Source of the DNA: a bacterium
GTDB lineage: Bacteria; Calditrichota; Calditrichia; RBG-13-44-9; J042
NCBI GenBank assembly: GCA_015485355.1
Contig: WFTQ01000081.1
Location: 1-49,455 of the forward strand
Direction: 5' to 3'
Length of the DNA: 49,455 bases
The position numbers and the translations under genes were made by a program. This document shows, piece after piece, positions 17,121-25,418 of this stretch (positions within the stretch are counted from its first letter, which is position 1; each line of letters opens with the position of its first letter). The notes under the pieces were generated by a model. That model worked only from the letters and a program-made list of their open reading frames with translations. It was not told the DNA's origin and ran no database searches.

Positions 17121-17766
17121 CATCATTTTTCAGAAAGATTTTCATCTGGAGTTTCGCACCCGATATGCGATCAACGCCATCATTCTCTTTGCGGTGATCA
17201 GTTTAACCGCGGTGAGTTTTTCCGTGGGTCCTATTCAGCTGGAGCCCCCTATTCAATCCGCCATGCTGTGGGTAATTATCTTCTTTTCGGCCATGTCGGG
17301 ATTATCGCATATTTTTGTCCGGGAAGAGGAACAGCAGACCTCCGACACCTTACGTCTGGTCGCCCCCCCGACGGCAATTTTTCTGGGGAAATGGGGCTTC
17401 AATGTGGTTCTTCTTTTTTCGCTGGAAATCATTATCATTCCCTTATACATTGCCCTTTTGAACGTTGAGGTGCAGGGAATGAGCGCGTTTCTCTTGATCA
17501 TTGTTCTGGGTAGTGTGGGATTAGCCTCTATCGGTACCATCATGGCTGCCATTGTGGCACAGGCCAGCACCCGCGGGGCATTGTTTGCGGTGTTGAGTTT
17601 TCCTTTATCCATCCCGGTGCTGCGGTCGGCCATTCAGGGAACCTGGACGGCCATTCAGGGTGGGGGAGTGGCGCAGTGCCTGGCGGATATCCAGTTGTTA
17701 TTTTCGTTTACGGTGGTCATCTTAACCAGCTCGATTTTGCTGTTTGAATTTATCTGGAGGAAATAG
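17062..17766 (+). CDS. ccmB: haem exporter membrane subunit CcmB
   Basis: A polytopic membrane protein of 234 residues with about six helices and the CcmB-type opening KDFHLEFRTRYA. The stretch LSHIFVREEEQQTSDTLRL, with conserved acidic residues before the second helix region, is typical of CcmB. It is the membrane partner of CcmA. The start is uncertain: ATG 17062 overlaps ccmA by 59 bases and lacks a clear ribosome binding site. TTG 17083 or GTG 17095 (after GGAAGA) would give a length closer to the family's usual 220 or so. ccmC starts 2 bases after the stop. Confidence 0.88.
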   Translation: MNPRKYGLEESVWTLLVKSNIIFQKDFHLEFRTRYAINAIILFAVISLTAVSFSVGPIQLEPPIQSAMLWVIIFFSAMSGLSHIFVREEEQQTSDTLRLVAPPTAIFLGKWGFNVVLLFSLEIIIIPLYIALLNVEVQGMSAFLLIIVLGSVGLASIGTIMAAIVAQASTRGALFAVLSFPLSIPVLRSAIQGTWTAIQGGGVAQCLADIQLLFSFTVVILTSSILLFEFIWRK

Positions 17767-17768
17767 TC

Positions 17769-18428
17769 ATGAGACGCGATTGGTGGAAATGGTTTCTGGG
17801 CATCTGGATGACGCTGATGATTCTGGGTGCCTTTTTATATACGCCGGTGGCCAAAGGATTGGGCGAAACCACACGGGTACTCTATTTCCATGTACCCGCG
17901 GCCTGGGTAGCGACCCTTTCGTTTTTGATTTCGGCCGTCTACAGCATCCGCTATCTGCAAAAACAACAGATCCAATATGATGTCTGGGCGGCTTCCTCGG
18001 CGCAGATCGGTTTTATTTTTACCATCCTGGCCACTGTGACGGGATCGATCTGGGCGAAGGAAATCTGGCATTCGTACTGGAATTGGGATCCCCGGGAGAC
18101 GTCCATTTTTGTGCTGTTGCTGATCTACGCAGCCTATTTCGCCCTGCGTTCCGCCATCGAAGACACGAATCAGAAAGCGCGTCTGGCGGCGGTCTATTCG
18201 ATTCTGGCATTTGTTACGGTGCCCTTTCTGGTGTTTGTTATTCCCAGAATCTATGATTCCCTCCATCCGGATCCTCTGATTAATCCCGAAGTGAAGATTA
18301 AAATGGATCCCCGCATGTTGCGGGTGTTCCTGGGCTCGCTGTTCGGGTTTACCCTGCTGTTTTACTGGATGTTGCGCATCAAGACCGACATTGAATTCCT
18401 TAAGTTGAAGTTAACCAAACGGATGTAA
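17769..18428 (+). CDS. ccmC: haem-handling protein CcmC
   Basis: A 219-residue six-helix inner-membrane protein that presents haem to CcmE. The first haem-ligand His is in YFHVPAAW (His41), the Trp-rich WWD motif is IWAKEIWHSYWNWDPRET (94-111), and the second ligand His is in DSLHPDP (His166). Length and order match CcmC. A strong CTGGAGG site lies at the end of ccmB. The ccmD-like gene follows after 11 bases. Confidence 0.93.
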   Translation: MRRDWWKWFLGIWMTLMILGAFLYTPVAKGLGETTRVLYFHVPAAWVATLSFLISAVYSIRYLQKQQIQYDVWAASSAQIGFIFTILATVTGSIWAKEIWHSYWNWDPRETSIFVLLLIYAAYFALRSAIEDTNQKARLAAVYSILAFVTVPFLVFVIPRIYDSLHPDPLINPEVKIKMDPRMLRVFLGSLFGFTLLFYWMLRIKTDIEFLKLKLTKRM

Positions 18429-18439
18429 AGGAGAATGTT

Positions 18440-18637
18440 ATGGGGAACAGTGTAAGTCTGTACCTTCTCAGCGTTCTGGGCCTGCTCTTTCAGCCCGAAA
18501 CCAAAGAAGTGGGACAAAATATATACGTTGTTTTGGCGGTCACCCTGATTGTGTGGCTGGGAGTATTTTTTTTTCTGCTGTATCTGGACCGACAATTAAA
18601 GCAGGTAAAGGACAAAATCGACTGGGAGAATGAGTAA
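18440..18637 (+). CDS. CcmD-like small membrane protein
   Basis: A 65-residue protein with a single strong membrane helix (about 28-48), followed by a charged tail (LDRQLKQVKDKIDWENE). This is the form and position of CcmD, which stabilises the CcmABC-CcmE complex. An unusual extra is the first 24 residues, which are also hydrophobic. AAAGGAG precedes the ATG. The identity rests mainly on size and place between ccmC and ccmE. Confidence 0.7.
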   Translation: MGNSVSLYLLSVLGLLFQPETKEVGQNIYVVLAVTLIVWLGVFFFLLYLDRQLKQVKDKIDWENE

Positions 18638-18715
18638 GAAAAAAATTGCCTTTGGAAATCTCCCCGACGAGCGGCGTAAATATGTAAAAGGAAAAAAATG
18701 TAGGAGAGGTGGATC

Positions 18716-19099
18716 ATGCGTCCTAAATATATCATCGGTGTGGGAATCATTCTGGTATTCATCGCCTTCGCCGGTTTGAAATTAAAACAGTCGTTTACCC
18801 CTTACGTTTCCCTGCAGGAAGCCAAGCGGACCGGGGGCGTGGTGCAAGTTAAAGGTACCCGAATACCCGGTTCGGAAAAGTATGACTACCAGAAAAAAGT
18901 ATTCATTTTTGAGATGCAAGACACCAGCGGTGAAGTGTTCAAAGTCGTTTACCACGGCGTTAAGCCTTCCAACTTTGAACAGGCCATGGAGGTCGTTGCC
19001 ATCGGCGCCTATAAAAACGGCGTTTTCGAGGCCAATCAATTGTTAATCAAGTGCCCGTCCAAATATCAAGCGGAAGAATCGAAAGGGGTACAATCATGA
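18716..19099 (+). CDS. ccmE: haem chaperone CcmE, Cys-type
   Basis: A 127-residue periplasmic haem chaperone with an N-terminal anchor (about 5-22) and an OB-fold domain. In most bacteria haem is bound by His in an HxxxY motif. Here the site reads LIKCPSKYQ, so Cys113 and Tyr117 form CxxxY. This Cys-type CcmE is known from Desulfovibrio and archaea, where it accompanies Ccm systems without CcmH. An AGGAG site precedes the ATG. The stop overlaps the ccmF start by four bases (ATGA). Confidence 0.92.
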   Translation: MRPKYIIGVGIILVFIAFAGLKLKQSFTPYVSLQEAKRTGGVVQVKGTRIPGSEKYDYQKKVFIFEMQDTSGEVFKVVYHGVKPSNFEQAMEVVAIGAYKNGVFEANQLLIKCPSKYQAEESKGVQS

Positions 19100-21318
19100 T
19101 CATTGGATTCATGAGCATCACCGTCGGTTTTGTGGCCTCCGTTGTGGCTATTCTGGCGTATTTTTTTTATTACCGCGATCGAACCCCGGAGATGTTACAG
19201 CTGGCCAACCGAAGCTTTTACCTGATGAGTGCGGGCATACTGCTCGCATCCGGCATGCTGCTTTATTTCATCATGACCCATCGTTTTGAGGTGAATTATG
19301 TTTACAGTTATTCATCCCGGAGCCTGTCCTGGGATTATTTGCTTTCCACATTTTGGGCCGGCCAGGAGGGGACCTTTTTGCTCTGGCTGTTGTACGGGGT
19401 GATCTATGGGGTGATCCTGATCCGCAGGGTCGGCAAGGATCAGCCCCTGGTCCTGGCGTTTTTCACCCTGGTTCAGGCGTATATTCTGCTCATATTACTG
19501 AAAAAGAATCCCTTTGCCATGGTCTGGCATGTGCACGAGGAAGCCCCGGTGGGGTTTGTTCCCCAGGATGGGGCCGGATTAAACCCTCTTCTTATAAATC
19601 CCTGGATGCGGGTGCATCCTCCTACCCTTTTTCTGGGGTATAGTTCCTCCATGGTGCTGTTTGCCTTTGCCATGTCCGCTCTAATCACCAAAGATTTTCA
19701 CGGATGGATCAAACATGTGCGGCCGTGGGCGGCGTTTGTGGCCATGTCCCTCGGTACCGGCATTATTCTGGGCGGTTATTGGGCTTACGTGACGTTGGGC
19801 TGGGGCGGCTACTGGGCCTGGGATCCCGTTGAAAATGCTTCCCTGGTTCCCTGGCTTCTGAGCGCGGTTCTGGTGCATGGGATCATTATCCAAAACCGCA
19901 TCCAGGGACTGGTGAAGACCAATCTGTTTATGGCCGGATTGACCTTCATTACGGTGTTGTGGGGATCATTCCTGACGCGCTCCGGCATATTAACGGATTT
20001 CTCGGTGCATTCTTTTGCGGAATCTGGTTTGAACATCTATCTGATCACCATGGTGCTCTCCTTTACGGCCTTGTTTTTATTCGTCTTCCTACGGGAAACC
20101 CGGGGCGTGGAAGGCGCCCGTTTTACCGATGCCTTCTTTACGCGGGAAACCTTTATTTTTGTGGGCATGATGACGCTGTTTGTCACCAGCATCCTGGTGC
20201 TTATTGCCACCTCTTCCCCAATTTACACGGGGTTTTTCGGCAATCCCGCCAGTGTAGCCGCCGATTATTATAATCAGGTCATCATTCCCATTGCTCTATT
20301 TATGATGGTGGCCATCGCTCTGGCCCCCATGTTGAGCTGGAAGACGGCCAAGGTTCACGACTGGAAAACCATCATGATCGCCGGCATGATCGCGGTATTC
20401 ACGACTCTCATCGGGATTGTGCTGGGATTACGGGATTGGATTTCCATTTCCCTTTTGCTTCTTTCGATGTTCGCTTTTGTGACCAATGGAGTGTTCATTT
20501 ATCGTTTTATGAGGAAAAACTTCATTAAATCCGGGGCTTACCTGGCCCATGTGGGGCTGGCGCTAATGGTCATCGGGATCGTGATCTCTTCCATATACGA
20601 TCGTAGCGAACGGGTGAGCCTGCCCATGGGGGAATTTCAGAAAACCAGCCTGGGCATTGAGCTGCGCTTCGAAGGCTTCCTTCCCCAACCCGACGGCAGG
20701 GACAAGGTGAAGCTTACCGTGCGTACCCCCGAAGGCGAGGAATACGAAGCATTTCCGCTGTTTTACTATAGCGACTACAACAACAGTTACATGGCCTCTC
20801 CGGATGTGAAAAGCGGTTTGACCCAAGACATTTACATCGAACCCTTTTCCTTTACCCCGGGCGAACTGCTCAGCGAAAGGGAAATCACTTTAAAACAGAA
20901 CCAGATGGAGGAAATTGGAGACCTCCGGGTGGAGTTTACCCGATTCGATGTGACCATGGGGGCCGATAAACAAGTGGTTAAGGCGAAATTGAAAATTGCA
21001 CGTATGGAAAACAATGACTGGAAGGAGTACGAAATTGCTCCTGCCATTTACATGGCCCAGGGCGGTGATAGGCAACATGAAGAAGTGACCCTTCCGGGAA
21101 CCGATTATAAGTTTTATTTAAAATCCGTAGACGCCACAACCAAGCGCATCAATCTGGGCATCAAAATGGGGGATGAGGGGGAGCAGAAAGATATCATGGC
21201 GGTCGAAGTGAGGGAAAAGCCCATGATGGCGGTATTGTGGTTAGGCACGTTATTGCTGATCGGCGGTATCTTGATGGTGGTGATCGATCAATCCCGGAAG
21301 CGCCGCCGCACGGCCTGA
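19096..21318 (+). CDS. ccmF: cytochrome c haem lyase subunit CcmF
   Basis: A 740-residue polytopic protein of the CcmF/NrfE family, the component that attaches haem to apocytochromes. It has many helices. RVHPPTLFLGY (172-182) carries a conserved His, the WWD haem motif is GWGGYWAWDPVENASLVPW (235-253), and VHGIIIQNR follows. A soluble strand-rich periplasmic domain (about 515-715) lies before the last helix. The start overlaps ccmE (ATGA) with AAAGGGG upstream. It is the last gene of the operon; neither ccmG nor ccmH follows before the convergent amylase gene. Confidence 0.94.
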   Translation: MIIGFMSITVGFVASVVAILAYFFYYRDRTPEMLQLANRSFYLMSAGILLASGMLLYFIMTHRFEVNYVYSYSSRSLSWDYLLSTFWAGQEGTFLLWLLYGVIYGVILIRRVGKDQPLVLAFFTLVQAYILLILLKKNPFAMVWHVHEEAPVGFVPQDGAGLNPLLINPWMRVHPPTLFLGYSSSMVLFAFAMSALITKDFHGWIKHVRPWAAFVAMSLGTGIILGGYWAYVTLGWGGYWAWDPVENASLVPWLLSAVLVHGIIIQNRIQGLVKTNLFMAGLTFITVLWGSFLTRSGILTDFSVHSFAESGLNIYLITMVLSFTALFLFVFLRETRGVEGARFTDAFFTRETFIFVGMMTLFVTSILVLIATSSPIYTGFFGNPASVAADYYNQVIIPIALFMMVAIALAPMLSWKTAKVHDWKTIMIAGMIAVFTTLIGIVLGLRDWISISLLLLSMFAFVTNGVFIYRFMRKNFIKSGAYLAHVGLALMVIGIVISSIYDRSERVSLPMGEFQKTSLGIELRFEGFLPQPDGRDKVKLTVRTPEGEEYEAFPLFYYSDYNNSYMASPDVKSGLTQDIYIEPFSFTPGELLSEREITLKQNQMEEIGDLRVEFTRFDVTMGADKQVVKAKLKIARMENNDWKEYEIAPAIYMAQGGDRQHEEVTLPGTDYKFYLKSVDATTKRINLGIKMGDEGEQKDIMAVEVREKPMMAVLWLGTLLLIGGILMVVIDQSRKRRRTA

Positions 21319-21348
21319 AAAATTTACTTGCTTGATAAAGCCGATGGG

Positions 21349-21386
21349 GCGAAACCCGGTCAATGCACACGGTGACCGGGTTTCGC
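21349..21386 (+). terminator. hairpin terminating the ccm operon
   Basis: A perfect 14-base-pair stem, GCGAAACCCGGTCA (21349-21362) with TGACCGGGTTTCGC (21373-21386), has a 10-base loop. It lies between convergent genes. The trailing T tract (TTAAG) is weak, so it may act by stem strength or from both sides. Confidence 0.7.
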
Positions 21387-21507
21387 TTAAGATGAGGGGC
21401 GGCATGAAACCCGGGGGGTGTGAGGGAGAAAACTCTGCCGGTCGGCGGCATTATCCCTCGCCTTTTTGGACAACCCTATCCCGGTAGTCCCGTAACCGGC
21501 TGGGTCG

Positions 21508-23901
21508 TCACCGCATCAACACCATTTTCCCCACGCGGGTGCTATGGTTCCAACGAATACGGTAAAAATACATCCCCGAGGGTTGTTCCGAGGCATTCCA
21601 GCGCACCCGATGAACCCCTGCCCTTAAGGAAGCGTTCCATACGGTCTCCACCTCTTGACCTTGTGCATTAAAGATCGTGACTTCCACCCGACCCTCGCCG
21701 GGAATGTGAAATTCAATGATGGTTTCGGGATTGAAGGGATTGGGATAATTCCGTAGAACCTGAAACCGGGTGGTCAGCGTCTGCAGGGGTTGGGTATCCT
21801 CGGGGAAGGCGAGATCGCCGCCGGGCGTGTAGGGCACGTATTCGCTTTTTTCGACCCAGATGGCGTATCCCCGGGGAGGGGCCCAGACGTAGACCCGGCC
21901 ATCGCTGTAAACCTGGGTTTCCTCCTGGGCGTTCCGGGTTGCATTCACCAGAACTTTGCCCGCCCAGTTGACATAACCCGTGCTCGGAGCGTTATCGACC
22001 CAGAGGCCTTTTACATCCGTCTCGTGATCGTTGATAACCAGAATGGCACCGGATTTGTTGCCGTTGCCTTGACGACGGGCCACGTACACATCGCTGGTAT
22101 TTCCGGAAGGCCAGGGATTGCCGATTTCGCTTAGAACGATCATCCCGCCGTTCAGGTAAGTTTTGCGGATAAAAATCAACCGGTTAATCTCTTCTCTCAA
22201 GCCGGCCGGGGCCGTCACTCGATCTTCGGAACAGGCATGTTTCGATACCTGGGTCACGCCGAAATAGTGGGGATAAAAGATGCAGGGTCGGCCTTCGGCA
22301 AAAAGGATGTAAGCATAAGCCATATCCCAGTCCCGCCATAACCATTTGTCGGATTCTTTGCCGGTATCGTGATTTTCCACAAAGGTCACCACCTGGAGTC
22401 CGGAAAGATTATTCCCGGCGTTATCACGCACCAGCCCGGCATGATTCAGCCAGCTCATGTCAAAATCGGCACCATTCCAATTGGCCATATCGGTAAGGGT
22501 GAATTTCAGGGGAAAATCGAAAGCGTCCGCATCGGCACCGTAGCTTTCCACCGTGGTCACCCAATATTTTATCGCGGGTTTGTCTCCCCAGTATTCCCCC
22601 ACGGCAAACCGTTGTGTCCCATCGGCGCGTTTGGGCATGCGATTCAACCACTGGGCAATGAATTCCGGCTGCACTCCCCGCACAAAATCCAGGCGGTAGC
22701 CGTCGTAGCCCACCGTATTGGTCAGCCACTGGCCCCATTCGATCAAGCGATTCTGAACCACCGGATCGTAGGTGTTCAGATCGTTTCCAAAAAATTTGGT
22801 GTTGGGAATGATTTCGTCGTTTCCCGGATATCCCAGATAATCCCGGTCGTCCACCGGATGGAAATGGGTGTAATTCCAGGTCCACTGAGGTTCACCGGTT
22901 CCCGTATGGGTCACGTAGGTGATGCCGGTGTTGGTATGGGCTTCCAGTGTGGCAGCGGCCAGATTCTGCCCGTTGTGCCAGATTTCGAAGGGATAGTAAC
23001 CGTTGGTTTGGTCGGCGTATCCGAAGGTCCAGTCCCCATTGCAATCGGTTGTTTCGCGCCGGGCTTCCAGGCGAATGAGGATGTCGTGGGATGCGGATAA
23101 GGTTATTTTGTACTCATCAATGTCGCCGTATTGGTTGATGTGCGCCCATATGTGTTTTCCGGAACCTGGAAACACATTGAATTGCCCGTTGCCGTCATTG
23201 GGCTCGTATTCCCAGTGGGCCGAAGAGGGCGTATTGGGTTGATCCGGCGACCCATCCCAGTTGATATACAGGTCATACCCACGTTCGGTGGAATTGGCAT
23301 TCCAATCCAGATGATATCCTTTGATTTTGATGTAATAGTCTCCGGGTGCGGCGTTGGGGATGATCCAGAGGATTTCGTTAGTGGGATAAGGGCTGTATTG
23401 ATTGTACACCCCGTCGCCGTCGGGGTCCCGAATGGCCTCATCAAAGACGTACTGCTTGACCGCGGGATTGTTTTCCCGCTCGGTACTCCCGGTATAGATA
23501 TGGTTCAGAATAATGTCCGCATATACTTCTATCCCGTAGCTGTGCATGGCATTCACCATGGCGAACAATTCGGAGCGACTGCCGAATCGGGTTTCGATCG
23601 TGCCCTTCTGCAGATAGTTTCCCAAATCGAAATGGTCGAAAATTCCATAACCCATGTCGTAAATACCAAAGTTTCCCTTGGAGGGGGAAGGGGTCCAGAT
23701 CCCGGTGATGCCGGCGGCGGCCAGTTCCGGTGCTTTGACCCGCAGGGTGTCCCACCAGGAACCGTTTTGGTTCACCGCATCGACCGGAACATCCCAGTAA
23801 AATGCTTGCATCATAACGTCGTTTTGGGCGGGAATGTTCAGTACCCATCCCATCCACAATCCCAAAGCAATGAGGAGCCGTCGGCGTAAGGCATGCATCA
23901 T
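21508..23901 (-). CDS. secreted GH13 alpha-amylase with inserted domain and T9SS sorting tail
   Basis: A 797-residue exported alpha-amylase. The signal peptide (1-25) ends NIPAQ. The GH13 barrel begins at DVMMQAFYWDVP. Catalytic residues are Asp405 in GYRLDFVRG (nucleophile), Glu436 in FAVGEYWG (acid/base) and Asp512 in FVENHDTG. After ADIILNH (128-134) the usual domain B region is expanded by roughly 180 residues (about 160-345) that look like a separate strand-rich domain. A C-terminal sheet is followed by a type IX sorting domain (last 85 or so residues), starting NYPNPFNPE and ending GKMVLMR. AGGAGG precedes the ATG. Divergent from the sugar importer; predicted to be surface-bound and to cut starch- or glycogen-type polymer. 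Confidence 0.93.
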   Translation of the reverse strand: MMHALRRRLLIALGLWMGWVLNIPAQNDVMMQAFYWDVPVDAVNQNGSWWDTLRVKAPELAAAGITGIWTPSPSKGNFGIYDMGYGIFDHFDLGNYLQKGTIETRFGSRSELFAMVNAMHSYGIEVYADIILNHIYTGSTERENNPAVKQYVFDEAIRDPDGDGVYNQYSPYPTNEILWIIPNAAPGDYYIKIKGYHLDWNANSTERGYDLYINWDGSPDQPNTPSSAHWEYEPNDGNGQFNVFPGSGKHIWAHINQYGDIDEYKITLSASHDILIRLEARRETTDCNGDWTFGYADQTNGYYPFEIWHNGQNLAAATLEAHTNTGITYVTHTGTGEPQWTWNYTHFHPVDDRDYLGYPGNDEIIPNTKFFGNDLNTYDPVVQNRLIEWGQWLTNTVGYDGYRLDFVRGVQPEFIAQWLNRMPKRADGTQRFAVGEYWGDKPAIKYWVTTVESYGADADAFDFPLKFTLTDMANWNGADFDMSWLNHAGLVRDNAGNNLSGLQVVTFVENHDTGKESDKWLWRDWDMAYAYILFAEGRPCIFYPHYFGVTQVSKHACSEDRVTAPAGLREEINRLIFIRKTYLNGGMIVLSEIGNPWPSGNTSDVYVARRQGNGNKSGAILVINDHETDVKGLWVDNAPSTGYVNWAGKVLVNATRNAQEETQVYSDGRVYVWAPPRGYAIWVEKSEYVPYTPGGDLAFPEDTQPLQTLTTRFQVLRNYPNPFNPETIIEFHIPGEGRVEVTIFNAQGQEVETVWNASLRAGVHRVRWNASEQPSGMYFYRIRWNHSTRVGKMVLMR

Positions 23902-24008
23902 AAAGCCTCCTGAGTTTTTTGAACTTGACTTGACGAATCCCTTACGTATTTAACTTCCCTTGGACACTCAAAGAGGGAGATGAATGACAGAGAACGAGAT
24001 TGGATTCG

Positions 24009-24050
24009 GCTTTATCAGGTTAAAAGGAATGCCATACGACCTGACAAAGC
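24009..24050. promoter_or_regulatory. 12-base inverted repeat between amylase and importer genes
   Basis: GCTTTATCAGGT (24009-24020) and ACCTGACAAAGC (24039-24050) are reverse complements except at one position, with an 18-base gap. It sits in the 255-base spacer between divergent transcription units and has no T tract on either side, so an operator is the simplest reading. Confidence 0.45.
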
Positions 24051-24084
24051 GGGAATGAAGCCGGATTTTCTCTACCTTTTTTAC

Positions 24085-24114
24085 TTGATAATGCGCCGTC
24101 CTCACCCGTATATT
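24085..24114 (+). promoter_or_regulatory. promoter candidate for the sugar importer operon
   Basis: TTGATA (24085-24090) and TATATT (24109-24114) have an 18-base spacer. Transcription would start near 24121. Confidence 0.4.
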
Positions 24115-24141
24115 AGTCACTCAAAAACTCATTACGAATGG

Positions 24142-24150
24142 TGCTATAAT
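24142..24150 (+). promoter_or_regulatory. extended -10 element directly before the importer start codon
   Basis: TGCTATAAT (24142-24150) matches a perfect extended -10 box without a good -35. Initiation about seven bases on would coincide with the GTG at 24157, giving a leaderless mRNA. Confidence 0.4.
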
Positions 24151-24156
24151 ATAATC

Positions 24157-25407
24157 GTGCCAGGGAGATTTTGTCAAATAATTTTTGCCCTCATTTGGGT
24201 GGGCCTCGCCTGCGGGCCTTTTCGTTCTTCCTCTCCACAAATCATCGTCTGGACCACCCTGAGGCCGGTGGAAAGAGAATTGTTACAAAAGCAACTGGAT
24301 CAATTTGCCCGTCGCTATCCGCAATACCAATTCCGGCAACTGTATTATCAACCCGAGGAGTTGCGTCCCAATTTTATTATTGCTGCTCTGGCCGGTAAAG
24401 GACCGGACCTGGTACACGTCCCCGGCGATTTTATCGGACCCTTCGTGGAACTGGAAGTGGTTCAACCCCTGGATCCTTTCTTCGGCCCGGCCTTTCTCGA
24501 CAGTTTTATCACCCAGCCCTTCCCGGCCAACACCTGGTTTAAGGGGCGTCTGTACCAGATCGCCGATCGGGTGGGAAATCACCTCTGTCTGGTTTACAAT
24601 AAAGATTTGGTGGCCGAACCGCCCCAAACCATCTCCGAACTCATCGAAATGGGAAAGCAAATTGCCCGGGATTGGGATGGGGACGGAATACCGGATCGCT
24701 ACGCCCTTGCCTGGAATTACATTGAGCCGTATTTTGTTGTGCCTTTCATCGGCGGTTACGGGGGCTGGATTCTGGACGAGCACAACAACCCGACCCTGAA
24801 TACCCCGGCCGTCATCAAGGCGGCGAAGCTTATCCAGGATTTGCGGAACAAATACCAAATCATTCCCAAAGAAGCCGATTACGAAACCGCCAATGCGTTG
24901 TTTCGGGACGGCCGCACCGCCATGATTATTAACGGGCCCTGGTCCTGGGGAACCTATTTGCGGGATGGTATTCGGTTGGGAATCGCCCGCATTCCCAAAA
25001 TCGATGAAACCGGATTGTGGCCCACCCCGCTGGTTTCGCCCATGGGATACATGATGAACGTGAATGTCGAGGGCCAAAAGCGGCAAATCGTCATTGAATT
25101 GATTCGTTTTCTAACCTCTACCGAAGTTGAACTGGAGTTTGCCCGGCAATTTTTGATCGTTCCCTCCCGAAAAGAGGCCCTGCAGCGGGCCCTCAACGAT
25201 CCCGAACTGGGACGAAATGAATTGTATCGGGCCTCCATTGATCAGATGAAAGTCGGACGCCTGATGCCCGTCATCACCGAAATGCGCTGGATATGGGATG
25301 CCATGCGGCCGGCCTATCAGGGCATTTTTACCGGAAAGTATACCCCGGAAGAAGCGGCCCGGGAAATGCAACGTCTGGCGGAAAAGCTCATCCAGGAAAG
25401 TCGATAG
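24157..25407 (+). CDS. sugar ABC importer substrate-binding lipoprotein
   Basis: A 416-residue extracellular solute-binding protein of the MalE/carbohydrate family. From GTG 24157 the protein opens with a lipoprotein signal whose lipobox is VGLAC (Cys19). The mature part starts with PQIIVWTTLRPVERELL, then LAGKGPDLVHVPGDFIGPFVELEVVQPL and the typical RDGRTAMIINGPWSWG segment. The frame is open upstream (ATG at 23980, 24055 and 24091), but those starts would put 20-60 non-signal residues before the lipobox; no ribosome binding site is seen before GTG. Two permease genes follow at once. Neighbouring amylases suggest maltodextrin as ligand (inference). Confidence 0.88.
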   Translation: MPGRFCQIIFALIWVGLACGPFRSSSPQIIVWTTLRPVERELLQKQLDQFARRYPQYQFRQLYYQPEELRPNFIIAALAGKGPDLVHVPGDFIGPFVELEVVQPLDPFFGPAFLDSFITQPFPANTWFKGRLYQIADRVGNHLCLVYNKDLVAEPPQTISELIEMGKQIARDWDGDGIPDRYALAWNYIEPYFVVPFIGGYGGWILDEHNNPTLNTPAVIKAAKLIQDLRNKYQIIPKEADYETANALFRDGRTAMIINGPWSWGTYLRDGIRLGIARIPKIDETGLWPTPLVSPMGYMMNVNVEGQKRQIVIELIRFLTSTEVELEFARQFLIVPSRKEALQRALNDPELGRNELYRASIDQMKVGRLMPVITEMRWIWDAMRPAYQGIFTGKYTPEEAAREMQRLAEKLIQESR

Positions 25408-25418
25408 TGGGGGGAAGA

